A stretch of 64,000 nucleotides of DNA from Embiotoca jacksoni (Eukaryota > Chordata > Actinopteri > Embiotocidae), in the NCBI GenBank assembly GCA_022577435.1, contig JAKOON010000002.1:1178001-1242000 (forward strand), in the 5' to 3' direction. The translations under genes and the position numbers were made by a program. This document shows positions 1-12,556 of this stretch, one piece after another. Position 1 is the first letter of the stretch. Each line of letters begins with the position of its first letter. The notes under the pieces were generated by a model. That model made no database searches, was not told the DNA's origin, and was given only the letters and a program-made list of their open reading frames with translations.

Positions 1-590
1 TTAGTCACCGTGAGAACGTATCATATACGAGTGGCGATCAGAAAGTCCAGGGACTGTTCCTGTTATGCGCAAACGGAGCAAGTGGAAATTGTAAGTACTT
101 TAAGTTACGCCACTTGAGCAACATCAGCACTCGTCTTGCATTTGTAACGAGTCGGGCGAGGTGCTTTGAGTGGCGTTTCGAAAGGGGAAAAACATCGCTG
201 TCCAAGAACAAAGAAGGCGCCTCAGATAAGGAGCGAAACCAGGTGGGTTCCCTTTGAAATGCATGGGATTGTGCACCGCCCACTTGTCCCACAGGGTCAG
301 ACTGTGAACGCCGAGTTGTGCTGTGACGTTCTGAGGCGCATGTTGAAAATGCACAAGTCTCTCTCCCTTAACAACACTATCACTCCCCACCACCCCTAAT
401 TGCCATATTTGGCTCCCTGCGATTTCTCTTTGTTCCCCCAAAAATTCAAAAACATGATTGTAACTCAGGTGCTGGTGTCGATCAAGCGACATAGCTTGGA
501 ATACTTACTCATCAAAGTTATAGCTTCACCCTGCTTCACTGTGCTGCGCTCTGTTAGCACGCAAAAAGAACAGACTCTTGTGTAATCTTA
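1..590 (+). pseudogene. Broken mariner-type (Tc1/mariner superfamily) transposase
   Basis: In the plus frame from about 166 the translation contains HGIVHRPLVPQGQTVNAELC followed by CDVLRRM, very close to the GIVH-EFVPPGQTVNAE-Y--VLRRL core of mariner transposases. The same frame reaches LPYLAPCDFSLFPQKFK at about 400-450, equivalent to the YSPDLAPCDFFLFPKLK block holding the last catalytic Asp. Between them an in-frame TAA (397-399) and a gap of roughly 25-30 residues remove the middle catalytic Asp region. In other frames, TEQVEIV (about 78) and RCFEWRF (about 160) resemble the N-terminal helix-turn-helix region, so frameshifts and deletions are also present. The copy is dead. It runs off the window start, so its left end is unknown. 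Confidence 0.75.
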
Positions 591-2014
591 GGAACGGAAA
601 AGGGAAATTCCTTTAGTATGCTTTGAATAGATTTACTGTATATTTACGCCACATTGACACAAATCTGAACACTTTTCCTTAAAGATTTTTAAACACTCAA
701 ATACTAATTGTCGTTATAGTTCTATTCACACGATGGTTAGATATTGAGCATAACAGGCAGCACTGCCTCTTAGAAATACTACAAATAACCTGCAGGCAAT
801 AATTTTCTTTTAAAATGGATCTGTTGGGTATAATAACCCATCCTTTGTGTAAGTCAATGCCCTGTGAAACTACAGTGCTGTTAGACCCATTGCAAATGTA
901 AATTGGTTGCAAATTTATGACCAACTGTTAATACAAGCCAATGTGCTCTGTGCCTTTGCGTGTACCTGAGTATTTACATCACTGCCCTGGAGAATACATG
1001 AATACATGATGTCATGGCCAAGTTTGCATCAATTTATAGGACAGCTCTGAGGACCATGCATGTTTATGACAATTTACTACAAATGTATTTTAAATTGCAA
1101 CCATGAATTTGTGCATATGGAAGATAAATACTGTAGTTTATAAGATTGGGATCCAAATCGTGGGACCTGAATTTTTTTTTTTTGTTTTAAATAAATGCAG
1201 ATACACTCCATTATTTATCTCACACAAGTCTCTGCTAGTTAATTGCTATATTGTACTGGAATAAAAGGAAACCAAAATCTGTCTGGAATGTGTGGAAAAT
1301 GTAACTGCTATTTGTTGTGAATAAGCGACAACATTCACAAACATCAGAATGGTCCTTTAAGTGCAAAGCACTTGGATAAAGCGCTGTGTGGGATGCACCG
1401 TGTAGGCTGTTTGCCTCAATAAGTGACAGCTTTATCGGCAGGTTGAAGTGCCTTAGTGTTGTTTGATGCTCAGTTCTTCCCCCTGAAAACTAAAGAGCTT
1501 CAACTCATAGTGACAATCACCAAAATGCTTCATGAAAATTACCAATAGAACTGATGAAACTCTTCAACTTTTCAAATGGGACTTCAGTTTTTTAGGTGGA
1601 TCCCCCCCCCCCCCCCTCTTCTTTATTCCCCAAAAATGTTTCCAAGCATTCCACTCACACACACAGAGTCTCTCATGTTGAGTCTTTTTTTTTTTTGGTG
1701 AGTGAAACACAGACACCCATGTGGTGCAGTGACATTTGAAAAGCTAAATAGCCTGAGGTAGTGTTAGATGTCTGAAGCTGTCGCGGTAGAAAGAGGAGAC
1801 GTGAGCAACACACAGAGAGACTGTCTGCCACCTTCAGCATCATACAAGTAGCTGTTTGTAGGTATGTTCATGGAGAGACTGTCTGAAAGTATTTGACATT
1901 TAATATATGTATGTGTGTATGTGTAAATCTGAATAATGCATACCGAATATACCGTGTGCCTGGGTGTGTTTATGAATTTAAATGTGTGTATAAAGGCTTG
2001 TGTATGCAGGTATT

Positions 2015-2034
2015 TGTGTGTGTGTGTGTGTGTG
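2015..2034. repeat. Short (TG)n beside the 2074-2167 exon donor
   Basis: About ten TG units. On the sense strand this is a CA tract about 40-60 bases past the 5' splice site, with more CA-rich sequence between it and the splice site. Confidence 0.9.
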
Positions 2035-2073
2035 TTTGTGCTGCGAGTGTGTGTCAGTCACATCAGTACTTAC

Positions 2074-2167
2074 ATGAAAGGATTCTGCTTGCCCATACTT
2101 GGCCCTGATCTTTGGTTCTCGAATGGTTGCCAGGTTGGTCCCGCTCACTGTCAGCAGAGTTCCTCCA
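2074..2167 (-). CDS. plxna1: Plexin-A1 exon, start of the following IPT domain
   Basis: Internal exon of 94 bases (one base completing Ser, then 31 codons), leaving in phase 0. It encodes SGGTLLTVSGTNLATIREPK followed by IRAKYGQAESFH. SGGTLLTV-GTNLAT-REP-IRAKYG matches plexin-A1 almost exactly and separates it from A2 (GHTPLTI) and A4 (GNTPIAV). Minus-strand acceptor is tctcatctacag and donor a perfect gtaagta. The next exon, which should continue with a conserved Cys, is not found between here and position 1, so this intron runs out of the window. A CA tract begins about 40 bases past the donor. Confidence 0.95.
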
Positions 2168-2454
2168 CTGTAGATGAGAAAAAGAAGAGGCCACAAAAGA
2201 GGGTAAGAGTTCAAAAGAAATGCTCAGTCGGTGAGAGACTTCCTCCAGGTATAATCCATTTCCATGCAAATTTTGATTGGTTGCAGCCAATTAAAGTAAA
2301 GGTGTAGTTACATCTGAACCGCTCATAAGGGTTTTCTTTTTCTATAAAAAAAAAAAAAAAAAATTCTAAATATATAAACCTTGATGAACAAAGCAGAGTT
2401 TTTAGGGGTTTAATCGATGGCAGGAGAGGAAGTTTAAATGTTTTTGAACACATA

Positions 2455-3002
2455 TGCTGTGTTCGGAATGACATACTTCCCGTAGTGCACTAATAAATAG
2501 TGCTCTTCCAGGTCAGGACTCTTACTTGTGTAGTGCAGGAGCTTAGACAGGGTAGTGCCGTTTCAAAACGCACTCCATTGTTCTGCCCTGACTGGAAGTA
2601 ACCTCAGCTTATGAATACATCACCCGCCAACATATCTGCAGCTTTAATTAACATGTTTTGGCACCCTCTGTTTAACATACTCAGTAAACACACTGGTTCT
2701 TCTGTCTAACAGCTGTAATTTAAATGAAACAGTTTTATTCAGGAACAGCTGCAACTTTCTCAGACGCCTTCATTCGAAAATTATTTAAATCGGTGGTCCC
2801 TCTCCTTCCTCTACGCAGCCAAGATGGCGACCGTTTAAGGTGGAAAGTCTACAGAGTTTCACACTTTTCTTTGGACCGTTTTGAGTGGATCATCCTGGTA
2901 CTTGTACTGCACTGCACGTTCCTGTACCTGACAGTGTGAACGCACTCATGCACTTAAGATTGTGAGTTAGTGCACAAAAGTAAGCCATTTGGAACACAGC
3001 AA
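2455..3002. mobile_element. MITE-like element with ~24-bp terminal inverted repeats
   Basis: The left end reads TGCTGTGTTCGGAATGACAT (from 2455); the reverse complement of the right end (to 3002) reads TTGCTGTGTTCCAAATGGCT. The similarity continues inward through CATACTT/CTTACTT to a shared GTGCACTAA about 30 bases from each end. The interior (about 550 bp in total) has no transposase, so it is non-autonomous. The interior contains AAGATGGCGACCG at 2821-2833. The sequence style (TGTGTTCGGAAT...) is familiar from fish DNA transposon derivatives, but I cannot name the family. Confidence 0.7.
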
Positions 3003-6000
3003 TAGTGTCATGTGCTTCAAGGCACCATCAACTTTTACTGGATGAAACTAAGACCAGTCTTTCCCTAACCTTAACTAAGTACTTCGGCAAAACAACCATC
3101 AAAATATCTTGCTGTGGGTGCTACAAGCAGCGACTGGATTTCAAAAGTGGAAACCAGGTGAAAAAAACAACTGCAATACATTATTTAGTAAAATTTCTAC
3201 AACATACTTTCCAAACAAAAATGTAACCGAGGTAGAATTTTTTTTTTAAATCAAAAATATAATTATTTTTGTAAATTAGTATGATGGGAAGATAGACTTG
3301 AATAGTTTTGTAAGGAGTATAATCAACATTGGCAGTAACAAACACATATTACTGTGTAGTTCAGCATCACCATGAAAGGGAGAACGTATGTGTGAAAGAA
3401 AGTGAAAGAGGCAGAGTGAGAAACGGAGTCGGAGGGTGGGGGGGATCCTCAGAGATACTGCACAGAGTTTAATCACAAGTCTATCTTCAGTAAATATGTG
3501 TTTGCCTTGAGCTGATGAAGGTCACTGGACTGAGTACAGTAAATCACGATGCCAGAACTTGGCTGAAGCCCCAAAGCGTCTCTTCGTTAGTGAATAGTGT
3601 GTGAAGGCAGACTCACATCGTCTTGGTGTGGAAACGTCTTTTCGGTCGGATAAAATCTGAAAATATTTCTCTGATTGTTGATGTGAAACCACAGATGATT
3701 GGTGAGGAAATTCTACTTGTCAAATAGGCAACTGTTAATGGAGTTGGTCTCTGGAAAATATTAGTTACTAAGAAATAATATCTCATGTTGGTGCGAACCA
3801 AAATGATTGGTGGACTTTTTTTTATTTTTTTTTGTGTCTCCAACATAGCAAGTTTATGAGCACTGAGGGAGGATCATGAAGTTCATGGAACAGTTTTATC
3901 TTTATCAAAGAGGACTCCTGACACTTGTAAAGACAATGGAGTTTGTCTTTCCTTTTCACCGCTACACTTAAATTGGATTTATGAGGTTTTCTTGAGAGAT
4001 GTCTTACTTTCCTGATGCCCTCTTTGTTTTACGGAGGCAGTGCCAGCGTTTGAGTACGGTACTCTGTTTTCTGCTCGAAGATTCCTGCTCCTCACTGCTG
4101 CGAGGTGGTCTGAGCCTGAGAAATATAGTTTATAAGAGTCCCTATCATGTGTCTTTCTGCAGGTTTCTCACTGCCTGAAGGAGGCATACTGTAGTCTCTA
4201 TCACTGCCGTCTGGAATAAAAGGCTGAAATAAACAATGTGGTGTTCCTTTACTGCACATTGGATGCTGAAGCATTTTTTTTTTAAAACAGCAGTGAAGCC
4301 TGTAGTTTGACTGGCCAACACCTGCAGTCAGATCTTACAGAAAAAAGGGATCTCATTTCTCTGCGGATGTTTTACCAGAACGTAATTCTCACGCTCAGAG
4401 ATCCCTGACTGCGGCCTCCACCATCTACACCTTAAAGACGAGTGTTTTTAAGATTTACTCCCCCTGCAGCTTGAGATATCGGCTCTCTGTGGGGGATCCT
4501 GCTGAGGGTGGTAATGGCTTCACTGTCACTGCTCACCACCTGCCTCTTGTTATTTTAGCTACTTTTGAAGGTTTTGGATCTTTACCCTCCTAAAAATATA
4601 CATTTTGGTGTATGTTGATAATCATCTATGTACAATATGTACTTGTACACAGTGGAGCCCTAAAAATCCCGACAGCAGCTGGCCATGTAAAGCTGTAGTG
4701 CTCTCCCTGTCCTTTATCCCTTTATCCCTGTTCCTTTACTGCCATTCTTCCAGGATTCAGGATAACTTTGTTGGCTTTAAGAAAGCCTCTGAGTCTCCCT
4801 GCATTGCCTCCATGTGAAAGTGACAGACATAAAGTATCTCTTGGACTTTCTAACATTTGAGACGTAAGCCACAGGTATGTTCATTTTTAGCTTCTGCAGC
4901 TGCAAGCAGATGAGCGGTGACTGCACCGATGACCCACTGCTTCTAAATTGTAGGATTATGATGTGACAGCTGGAGCTGACAATCCTTTCTGTCCCTGCAC
5001 CATTCAAGCTTGGGATGGGGCAACGTATGCCCAGTGAGGGACGGTAGAATTTGTACTGTTGTAGTCAGACTAGCTGGTAAATCTGGGGAACCCGAGCGCC
5101 CTGCAGGATCAGGTAACTGATCCAGGCAACACATCCACAGGCCTTACAAGCCAACACAATAACTACAAATTCTCTCATGGCATCTTCCCATTCACTGAGG
5201 CTTTGACTAGGCCTTACTGCCCCGGCTTGTTGAGTCTTCAACCCTCCACCACACAAGGATACCAAGGTAAACTCGTGGTTTACCATGTATTACCACTGAC
5301 TTCTGCAATATGCAGGTGTCCTTTCTTAGTCTACATTAATCTGACACTTATCCAGAACGACTTAGTGTACAAGCACCAACAGCAGAGGACATGATAGAAT
5401 GTGAGGATACAGAGACAGAGCCTCTTAATATCTTGGATAGAGAGCCCGTTTGGCTAACGCCAGACATTCATCTCTCTCTCTAATCCAGCACGACTCACAT
5501 TGGCAGCAATTGGTAATGATAGGGCGAGACAGGGAGTGAATGATAAAGGTAGACGTACCATCTCCTGCATTGTAGGGAGATAAAAGGCTTCAGGTCTGGC
5601 AATTCTTCTCAGTGATTTTTTCTTTTCTTTTGGCAGGTTGCCCATTACCGGCTGTGAAATCGTCTCTTTCATTCTTTTCTTAAACACTATCATGTGTGAG
5701 ATGTGACTGTAGATGTCATGAGTGACATCAAGTCTTTGATTGACATTTTGACAGCTGACAGAAATGTAGCAGTATCTTTTTTGGATTGGTTTAACTTTAA
5801 CATAATATGTGCATTAATGTTTTGTATTCATGTCATTTCTACTGCGGCGCTGTAATCTTCAACAACCAAATACAGTTTAAATAACTGGAAGTGAGACAAT
5901 TCAATTCACTCTGACTGAGTACTGTGACACTCTGCTGTGATGTGGTGGAATTAATTTTGTACAAATCAAGTCTGTTCTGTAGAGAAGACTAACAAATGTT

Positions 6001-6273
6001 GTTAACTTTAAATTGTAATATTGTGAAACCTACATTGAGACTCTGTTATTATTATTTTGAATGTCCTTCATTCAACTAAGAACAAAAATGAGTTTTCTGT
6101 ATCACATTATGAGAATGTACCCTGGTTTATTAGTTCGGAAAACTACCATTCAGTTGTATAAATCATGTTGCTGTATCATACATTAATATTAGTGCATAGC
6201 ATCATAATAATCTGGTCCCTTGGAACATATTGTTGCGTATGCAGTGATGCTGTTAAACCGTACGAGGTCAGAA

Positions 6274-6335
6274 GTGTTCCTAATATTTTGCCCACCCCAT
6301 TTATATGAATTAGGTCGACAAAATATCAGGAACAC
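6274..6335. repeat. Inverted repeat (hairpin) with GTGTTCCTAATATTTTG arm
   Basis: Arms 6274-6290 (GTGTTCCTAATATTTTG) and 6319-6335 (CAAAATATCAGGAACAC) pair over 17 bases with one mismatch around a 28-base loop. The GTGTTCCTAATA wording recurs at the ends of vertebrate DNA-transposon remnants, so this is probably a much-deleted MITE. Confidence 0.6.
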
Positions 6336-8866
6336 AGCTCAGTAAAACTCAGTACGGTTGAAGAGCATAACAAATCGCAGCCTTCCAAATGAACACTAAA
6401 ATAATTCAACAAATCTGTCAATCAGATGGAATAAAAACTGAACGTTACTTGAGGCTCTATCTGGTGGTATTCATCATTCCAAAAAACTATAATTGAAATT
6501 CATTTTACATTCACACATTACATTACAAAGATGTCAAAATTAGCTGTTTTTATCATTTAAATAATTGAATAATACATTGTGTCTGTGCTTAGCCAAATAG
6601 AGTGACGTCACAACACGTCGCAACTGCTAATATCTTTCAGTGGGAAGTTGTACTTGAGAAATGTGGTTTGTCACATAGCGGTACATGGTCTGAAAACTTT
6701 GTGAACCTTTGTTGTGGCTGAATGTGTTATATACTGTAAACTGTGCTTAGTCATGAACAGCGAACAGAAGGCGAAAAAGGGGCCGAGCACAATGTTACTG
6801 TGGTCTCCACAAGAAAGATGAAGACATCTGATTAACACTTAGGGCCACGCTGAAATTATTATTTTTTGTATTTGATGTTTATGCTATTGCCACAAATGCT
6901 GCACTTCTTACAACACTGTTTGTCCTGAGCCTCCTCTCCTCCCCTCTCCTCTGCTTGATGTATATTTGTACTGAGTCCCTCTGTCCCTGTTGCTCCTCTC
7001 TTTGTCTAAGTGAGTCTCTTTAGCTCAGGTACATGCTTCAGGGAACAGACAACAAGACAATCAGAGCAAACTCCCAGAGATAGCTGGGGAAATCCAACCG
7101 CTGTTGTTAAGTGTTTCTTTCTGTCTGCTCTCCCTGCTTCTCTTGCCATCTCTTCTTATTTTTACAACTTGCTCTTTATTTTTGTGTTCACCTTTTCTTT
7201 GGTCAAATCCTCCTCTGACTGAAAGTCATATGTTTTTGATACTTTTGAAGACTTAACTTAAAACGAATAAAACAAACATAAGACTCAGTCGCACCGTCAT
7301 TTAAAGACAAAAAAATTGGGGGGTTAATTCATTATTTTCCGCACAATCGCAGTAATCATTGCACTTGCTTGTGGGGGTGAAGTAACCTGCAATAATCCCT
7401 CAATTCAAGTTCAACTTTGGAAAACTAAAAAAAATTGAATTTGAGCCCTTGATTAAAAAAAAAAAAAAAGACAAAAAAAAGCCATCCTCATAGTGCTTAG
7501 GTGTGTTGCACTGTCCACTTTTATTTGACCCTCCTCTGTTTTGGTGCACACTGCTCCAGACATTCATTAGACAGAAGGTGTTGGTACAGATTTGTCTTTT
7601 CAATAATTAAACAGTGTGAACTAAATGTCCTGGAAGTAGCCGAGCTAATAAGCTTTCTAACTGATTGAGTCTTTAATGAGGGAAATAATGTACAATCCTG
7701 AGAACAAACTGCCAAAGAGAAGAAAAACGCCACAGTAGAGAAAACCAATAGATGTTTGGAAGCCGACTGTGACTGACCAGTGCTTTCCGGCTTGCTGGCA
7801 TACGAGCCATTAGCTCTCCAGTGTATGAACTATTGCTGCTCGGAGTCCCTTCACTACAGAATCTCTCACTGTTTTGCATGGATGTATGGATCATGTATGA
7901 ATTGTAGAGGAGGAAAACTGGATACCACATGCAACAATGGTGCACATTCTATCAAAGGCTTCTTACTTTTGATAGAGCATGCTGTTGGAGTCCATCTCAT
8001 GGAATATCCTGTTCGCTTCGAACACACACAAAGGGGATCAAATATTGTAACCTACAGCTCCCCTAGATTTTCAAAATAAAAGAGTCGTTTTAGTCTTTTT
8101 TATTTATGAAAAAAATGTGGCCACAACTCAAAAAAAAGCTGAATCGCCGTACTCCATCCGTGCTGACCTGTGTGCACGAACGTCGCTCTGCTACCTCCTG
8201 CTGTGACCTTTATACTGCTGATTAAATTAATACTTTTCTCAAGTATATCGTAGGAAGGGCCACCCTGTTGCCTGAATACCTATATTTAGACTTGGCAGCT
8301 ACCCAGAACAACCAGTTTTCTAATGGCAGCCATTAAGCAGCTGTACTGCAGGAGTGGTGCTACTCGGTGCTTTGCTAAAAGGCACCTTGGCAGCACTTGC
8401 TAAAGGAGCGATAAGCCTCATACCCATCTGCTGTGTTTAACCAGTCTGTTTGGGAGAAGATTTGAATATTTTGTTCCAAAATTGCTTCTCCAACCTCTAC
8501 TAGAGCCCAAATATCTTCCCTCAGCACCCCACAAGAGCACTCCTCATTGATTTATTTTTGAAGTGCTCCGTCTTCCTCCTAAATGGGATATCATCAGCCG
8601 AGCACAATGATAATGCACTCCTTCTCCACCCCTGCTTTTTTTCCCCTCTTTTCACTGTCTTTCATCCACTTTCGCGATCATCTCCCAAACACAATGATGA
8701 TGCTCTGCAGGCGCGCATGCATTCGCACAAAGGCAGACAATAAGGCGGATATGAACCCATATAATAGCACATCTCACTGGTCCGTTGTACTTTCTACCTG
8801 AACCGATATGTTCGCAGAGCACTGGTTGAAATGCATCAGCTAAATTACCCACTGGCTGGAAGCGCA

Positions 8867-8867
<1 letters not shown>

Positions 8868-8942
<75 letters not shown>
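8868..8942. repeat. (CA)n microsatellite, 75 bases
   Basis: Uninterrupted dinucleotide run in intron. Apparent long ORFs over it on both strands are artefacts of the repeat. Confidence 0.98.
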
Positions 8943-8946
<4 letters not shown>

Positions 8947-9145
8947 TGTTTGGTTGCTGTTAGCGAGGTGTGTGAGTTGTTTTGTGGTTTTCTGAGCCAG
9001 ATGGAGGAGGGATCTGGGGCCAAACATCAGGGACTCTGGGAATCAGCGGGGATGTTTGTGTGTATGTGTGCATGCATGCCTCTTTTTTATGTGGGATCAT
9101 CACCCCTGAGTGAGCTTCTTGAAGCAGAACCCCAGTTTGGAGCTT

Positions 9146-9152
9146 CACACAC

Positions 9153-9184
<32 letters not shown>
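9146..9184. repeat. (CA)n microsatellite with one G interruption
   Basis: Dinucleotide run of 39 bases broken once by CG near 9157; a second CA array only 200 bases from the one at 8868. Confidence 0.95.
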
Positions 9185-10744
9185 CCTCACAGTGGGTGGG
9201 CAGAGCAGTGATTGGGCCTCAGCTGCTTCTTGGCCGGTCGTACTGGGCAAAGGGAACCGGGCAGGATTCATCAACACTTTTCTCTAACAAGCTCTGCATC
9301 TATCTCCTGCAATCTGCTGATGAGTAACAACAGGGAATGCAGGAACACAGGGAGGGAAAGAAAGAAGCAAGAGGGAAGGAAACAGGGCGGGACAACTGTC
9401 TCCAAACTCCTAAAGACATTAAAGTGGACAGGGGATGAAAGGACTGACTGAACAGAAAGGAAATGCGTTCAGGATGAATTCTGACGGAATATGTGATATT
9501 AGACAAATTGTCAGGTGGGTAATATACTGTAATTGCTTTGCTCCTGTGTAACTAAATTCATCAATCTGGACTGCATTTTAACTACAGACAAATCACAGGA
9601 GGTGGTTTTAGACAAAAATACAATATTGATCCTCATCGCCTTACAGAGATCCAAGACTAAAATTATACAAAGACCATCAGGTGCCATGAATCTGTGTGCT
9701 AGTAATTAATACTACTGGGAGAAAAATCCAACACATATGCTTCCTAATTGGAATTCAAATCACTGATTAGTGTAAGTAACATCAAAATCGACCGACCTCC
9801 CACAGACCAACAGAACCGAGGTTGAATCACTGAGGTATTCATTACTAACCCCAGTATCCATCATAAGGACCGATATGAGCGTATGTCTGCCCTCCAGCAC
9901 AGTAAATCTACTTTAAAGTGAAACTATTTGCTTGTGTGTGTCCTCACTGGTGACGCTGCTGTCATGTTCAAAGCTGAGTAGTGGAGGGTCTTTATTTATT
10001 TAGCTGGTGATATACAGCGCTGCATGACAGGCTGGAGAAAGCTGAACATCCAACTGCAACAGTTGAATTAGTTCAGGCAAAAAAACGTAACACTGTCATG
10101 CACCATCAGCTGATCAGTGTTAGCCGCCTCTTCAATCACAGATCACATTCAAACAATTAATGGGCTGTATAATCTGACACACTCACACTCCTCCATGTTT
10201 TGATGAACCGAGCGGCGGCTGCTGCTGCTGCTGCTGCTGATGATTCCCTCCACTAAAAATGTCTCGTTTGAGCCAGATGGAAAATCTCCGAAGGCACCAT
10301 CAATTTACCTCCATCTAAACTCGCTGTCAGAGCTCTCATCCAGCATTTAAGTCTGCTCAGACTGCCTCGAGAAGGCTGCCTCAGATTTGCCCTGCTCATG
10401 CTCCTGCATCACAAGCAGCAGTGTAAAAGCCAAAGTCCAAACTCTGATTTCCTGAAGCCACTAGCTTCTGAGAATATCCAACCAGCACTCATTCAGTATC
10501 CCTACAAGACAAATTCCCAGCAGGAAACTTTCGGTTCAGTGATTTTATTGACGTCCCTGCAGGAACTCTCTAACAGTGCTGGGATGTATTTTAGGAACAA
10601 CAGATATGTGTTGCTACAGTCAAATAATCCCTCTCAGATGTGTTACTGGACAAATGGACAATGTAAGCTAAATGGACCTAAAAATGTTTGTAGTAAAACT
10701 AAGCAATCCAGCTGAGCAAGTAATTACACAACACAGTGGCTTAC

Positions 10745-10912
10745 CTGGCAATGCTCCAGTCAGGTTCAATCCTCAGGACTGTGGGGTCTTCAGTGTAGTT
10801 AAACTTGACTTCGGGATTTCTGAGCTCAGCATCATCAATGTCCACCAAGACTGAAGTACTGCCCGGTGCCAATCCAGCTGGTGTAACGCACACTATCTCA
10901 CGGGCGTTCCTC
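10745..10912 (-). CDS. plxna1: Plexin-A1 exon, IPT domain end and boundary to the following one
   Basis: Internal exon of 168 bases (one leading base, 55 codons, two trailing bases AG). It encodes RNAREIVCVTPAGLAPGSTS, later NPEVKFNYTEDPTVLRIEPD and WSIA. NPEVK-NYTEDPT-LRI-PEWSI is a signature shared almost word for word with plexin-A1. FNYT is an N-glycosylation sequon. Minus-strand acceptor is gtccatccag and donor gtaagcca. A longer apparent reading frame extends upstream (to 11190), but the acceptor and the family match put the true start at the Arg codon spanning the junction. Confidence 0.95.
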
Positions 10913-12465
10913 CTGGATGGACAGGCAAAGGAAAAGTTGGAGGAAGGTGATTCTACACCCAGCACACATTTTGGCAGAGAGCAAATTTCATAGTTTGGCC
11001 CAAAAGGGCTGACTATCCACAAAGACTGACCAGGCACAGACAAAAAAACAAAAAACTTTGTCATAAGAAAGGCTTCAAAACTAATATTTGAAGGGTAAAA
11101 AGGTTGAGCTTTCTCACAGGAATTTCCAATGAATACTGAATTCTTGGACGAGAATACACACAAGATGGCAGAAAATAACACTGAAGACAAAACAGTGTGG
11201 AGAAAAAAAACAATTCACACGAGAGAGGTTCTCAACAACACTCTAGTCTGATGGCTCTGAAAACTGAATTCTGATAATAAAGAGGCAATGATTGCATTCA
11301 TGTGGGAGGTCATTCCTTTAATACTGAGGTCAAGGCTGAAGAGTTGATATGACATCTCCTGGTAATTACCTATGTCTGTCCTCTAAAGACAATTAATCTC
11401 ATGCTCTTTAAATCATAATGAAACCTGCCTCTGGGATTAGATAATTGTGCGTGTGACCAGAGCACTTCAGCCCATACAGCCAATTGAGTGCTGCAATTTT
11501 CTCCTGGTCTCATGGATTACATGAATCAAACCAGAGTTGGAGCTTTTGATCACAACACAATGTGAGGCAGAGGCAGCACACAGAAACGTAAAAAAAAGTG
11601 TACTGTCTGTGGCCCCATTTACAAGTAGTATTCACATGTGTTCTGTTTCTGGTTATATTGTCTCGACAACAACATCTGATCCATTGGGTGTTTGCATTTA
11701 CCCTGGAGTCAATAAATATTCTCTTTCATTGATTTCTGCCTGCATTGCATTCATATCTCTTTATGTAAATTATTTAAGTGTGGCTGGTAGAGCTGTAAAC
11801 AAATATGGCCCAAGCCATGGACGGCCATCATTCATTTTTAAATAACTTTTTACAAGAAAAGACTTGCTCATTGACTTTCCAGCCTGACGGGATTTTTATT
11901 TTTATTTTTTCTCTCCTGAATGTGATCACGCTGTGTGGATTGGATTTACACTTGGCTGCCATCTGATCATAATACGAGCCAGACCACCCTCAGATTTTCA
12001 TCTTTTGCGAACATGAATTTTTACTTATGCCGATAAGATAGCTAGATTCAGATAGCATGTTAATGCCCCATGTAAATGTGGTCTATATGGCGAATTGCTC
12101 TTTTTTTTTAATCCCACAAAAGCACTGAAACATATACACAGGTGAAACAGAGAAAATAAAAATTGTAAAGTAGAAATATTTCACTCGAGGTGAACCAAAA
12201 TTTCTGAAAAGAATGTGAAATAACAACAATGGCTCTGTAAATTGTAACTCGTGGAAACCCTCCTCTGGAGCTTGAACTCTTTTTTTTTTTTTTTTTTTTT
12301 TTAAGTGAGATGGGTTTGTTGTCGTGTTAAAAAAAAGCAAAAAAAAAAAAAAAAACAGGAAATTCAAGTCATCTTTAATGACGTTTATACAGTACCTACT
12401 ATGATCAGTGCACTCACAAAGATCAACGACATCCGTCACAAACACTGGGGGAGGGTGGAGAGAGG

Positions 12466-12556
<91 letters not shown>

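Larger units (their letters stand above)
1..2073 (-). other. Plexin intron, 5' part only in window
   Basis: Intron downstream of the 2074-2167 exon, running out of the window at position 1. It contains a broken mariner-type transposase (1-590), a C run at about 1603-1616, and a (TG)10 at 2015-2034. The rest (600-1600) is AT-rich with nothing I recognise. I looked for the next plexin exon on the minus strand and did not find it. Confidence 0.7.
2168..10744 (-). other. Plexin intron between the exons at 2.1 and 10.8 kb
   Basis: An 8.6 kb intron that splits an Arg/Ser codon region at the boundary of two IPT domains. It contains the MITE at 2455-3002, a hairpin at 6274-6335, CA arrays at 8868-8942 and 9146-9184, and a (GCT)7 run near 10218-10238. 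The intervals 3100-6200 and 6400-8800 show no recognisable gene or named repeat. Small remnants such as AGGCACCTTGGCAGCACTT near 8380 look like decayed fish repeats. Confidence 0.7.

Noticed and set aside
1..2073. Search for the plexin exon following 2074-2167
   Set aside because: No minus-strand frame continues the IPT domain; the expected exon is outside the window.
8555..8740. Apparent direct repeat ACAATGATRATGC
   Set aside because: Only about 13 bases repeated twice; no wider similarity around the two sites.
10218..10238. (GCT)7 as a possible coding polyglutamine or polyleucine tract
   Set aside because: It lies within the plexin intron with no supporting exon structure.
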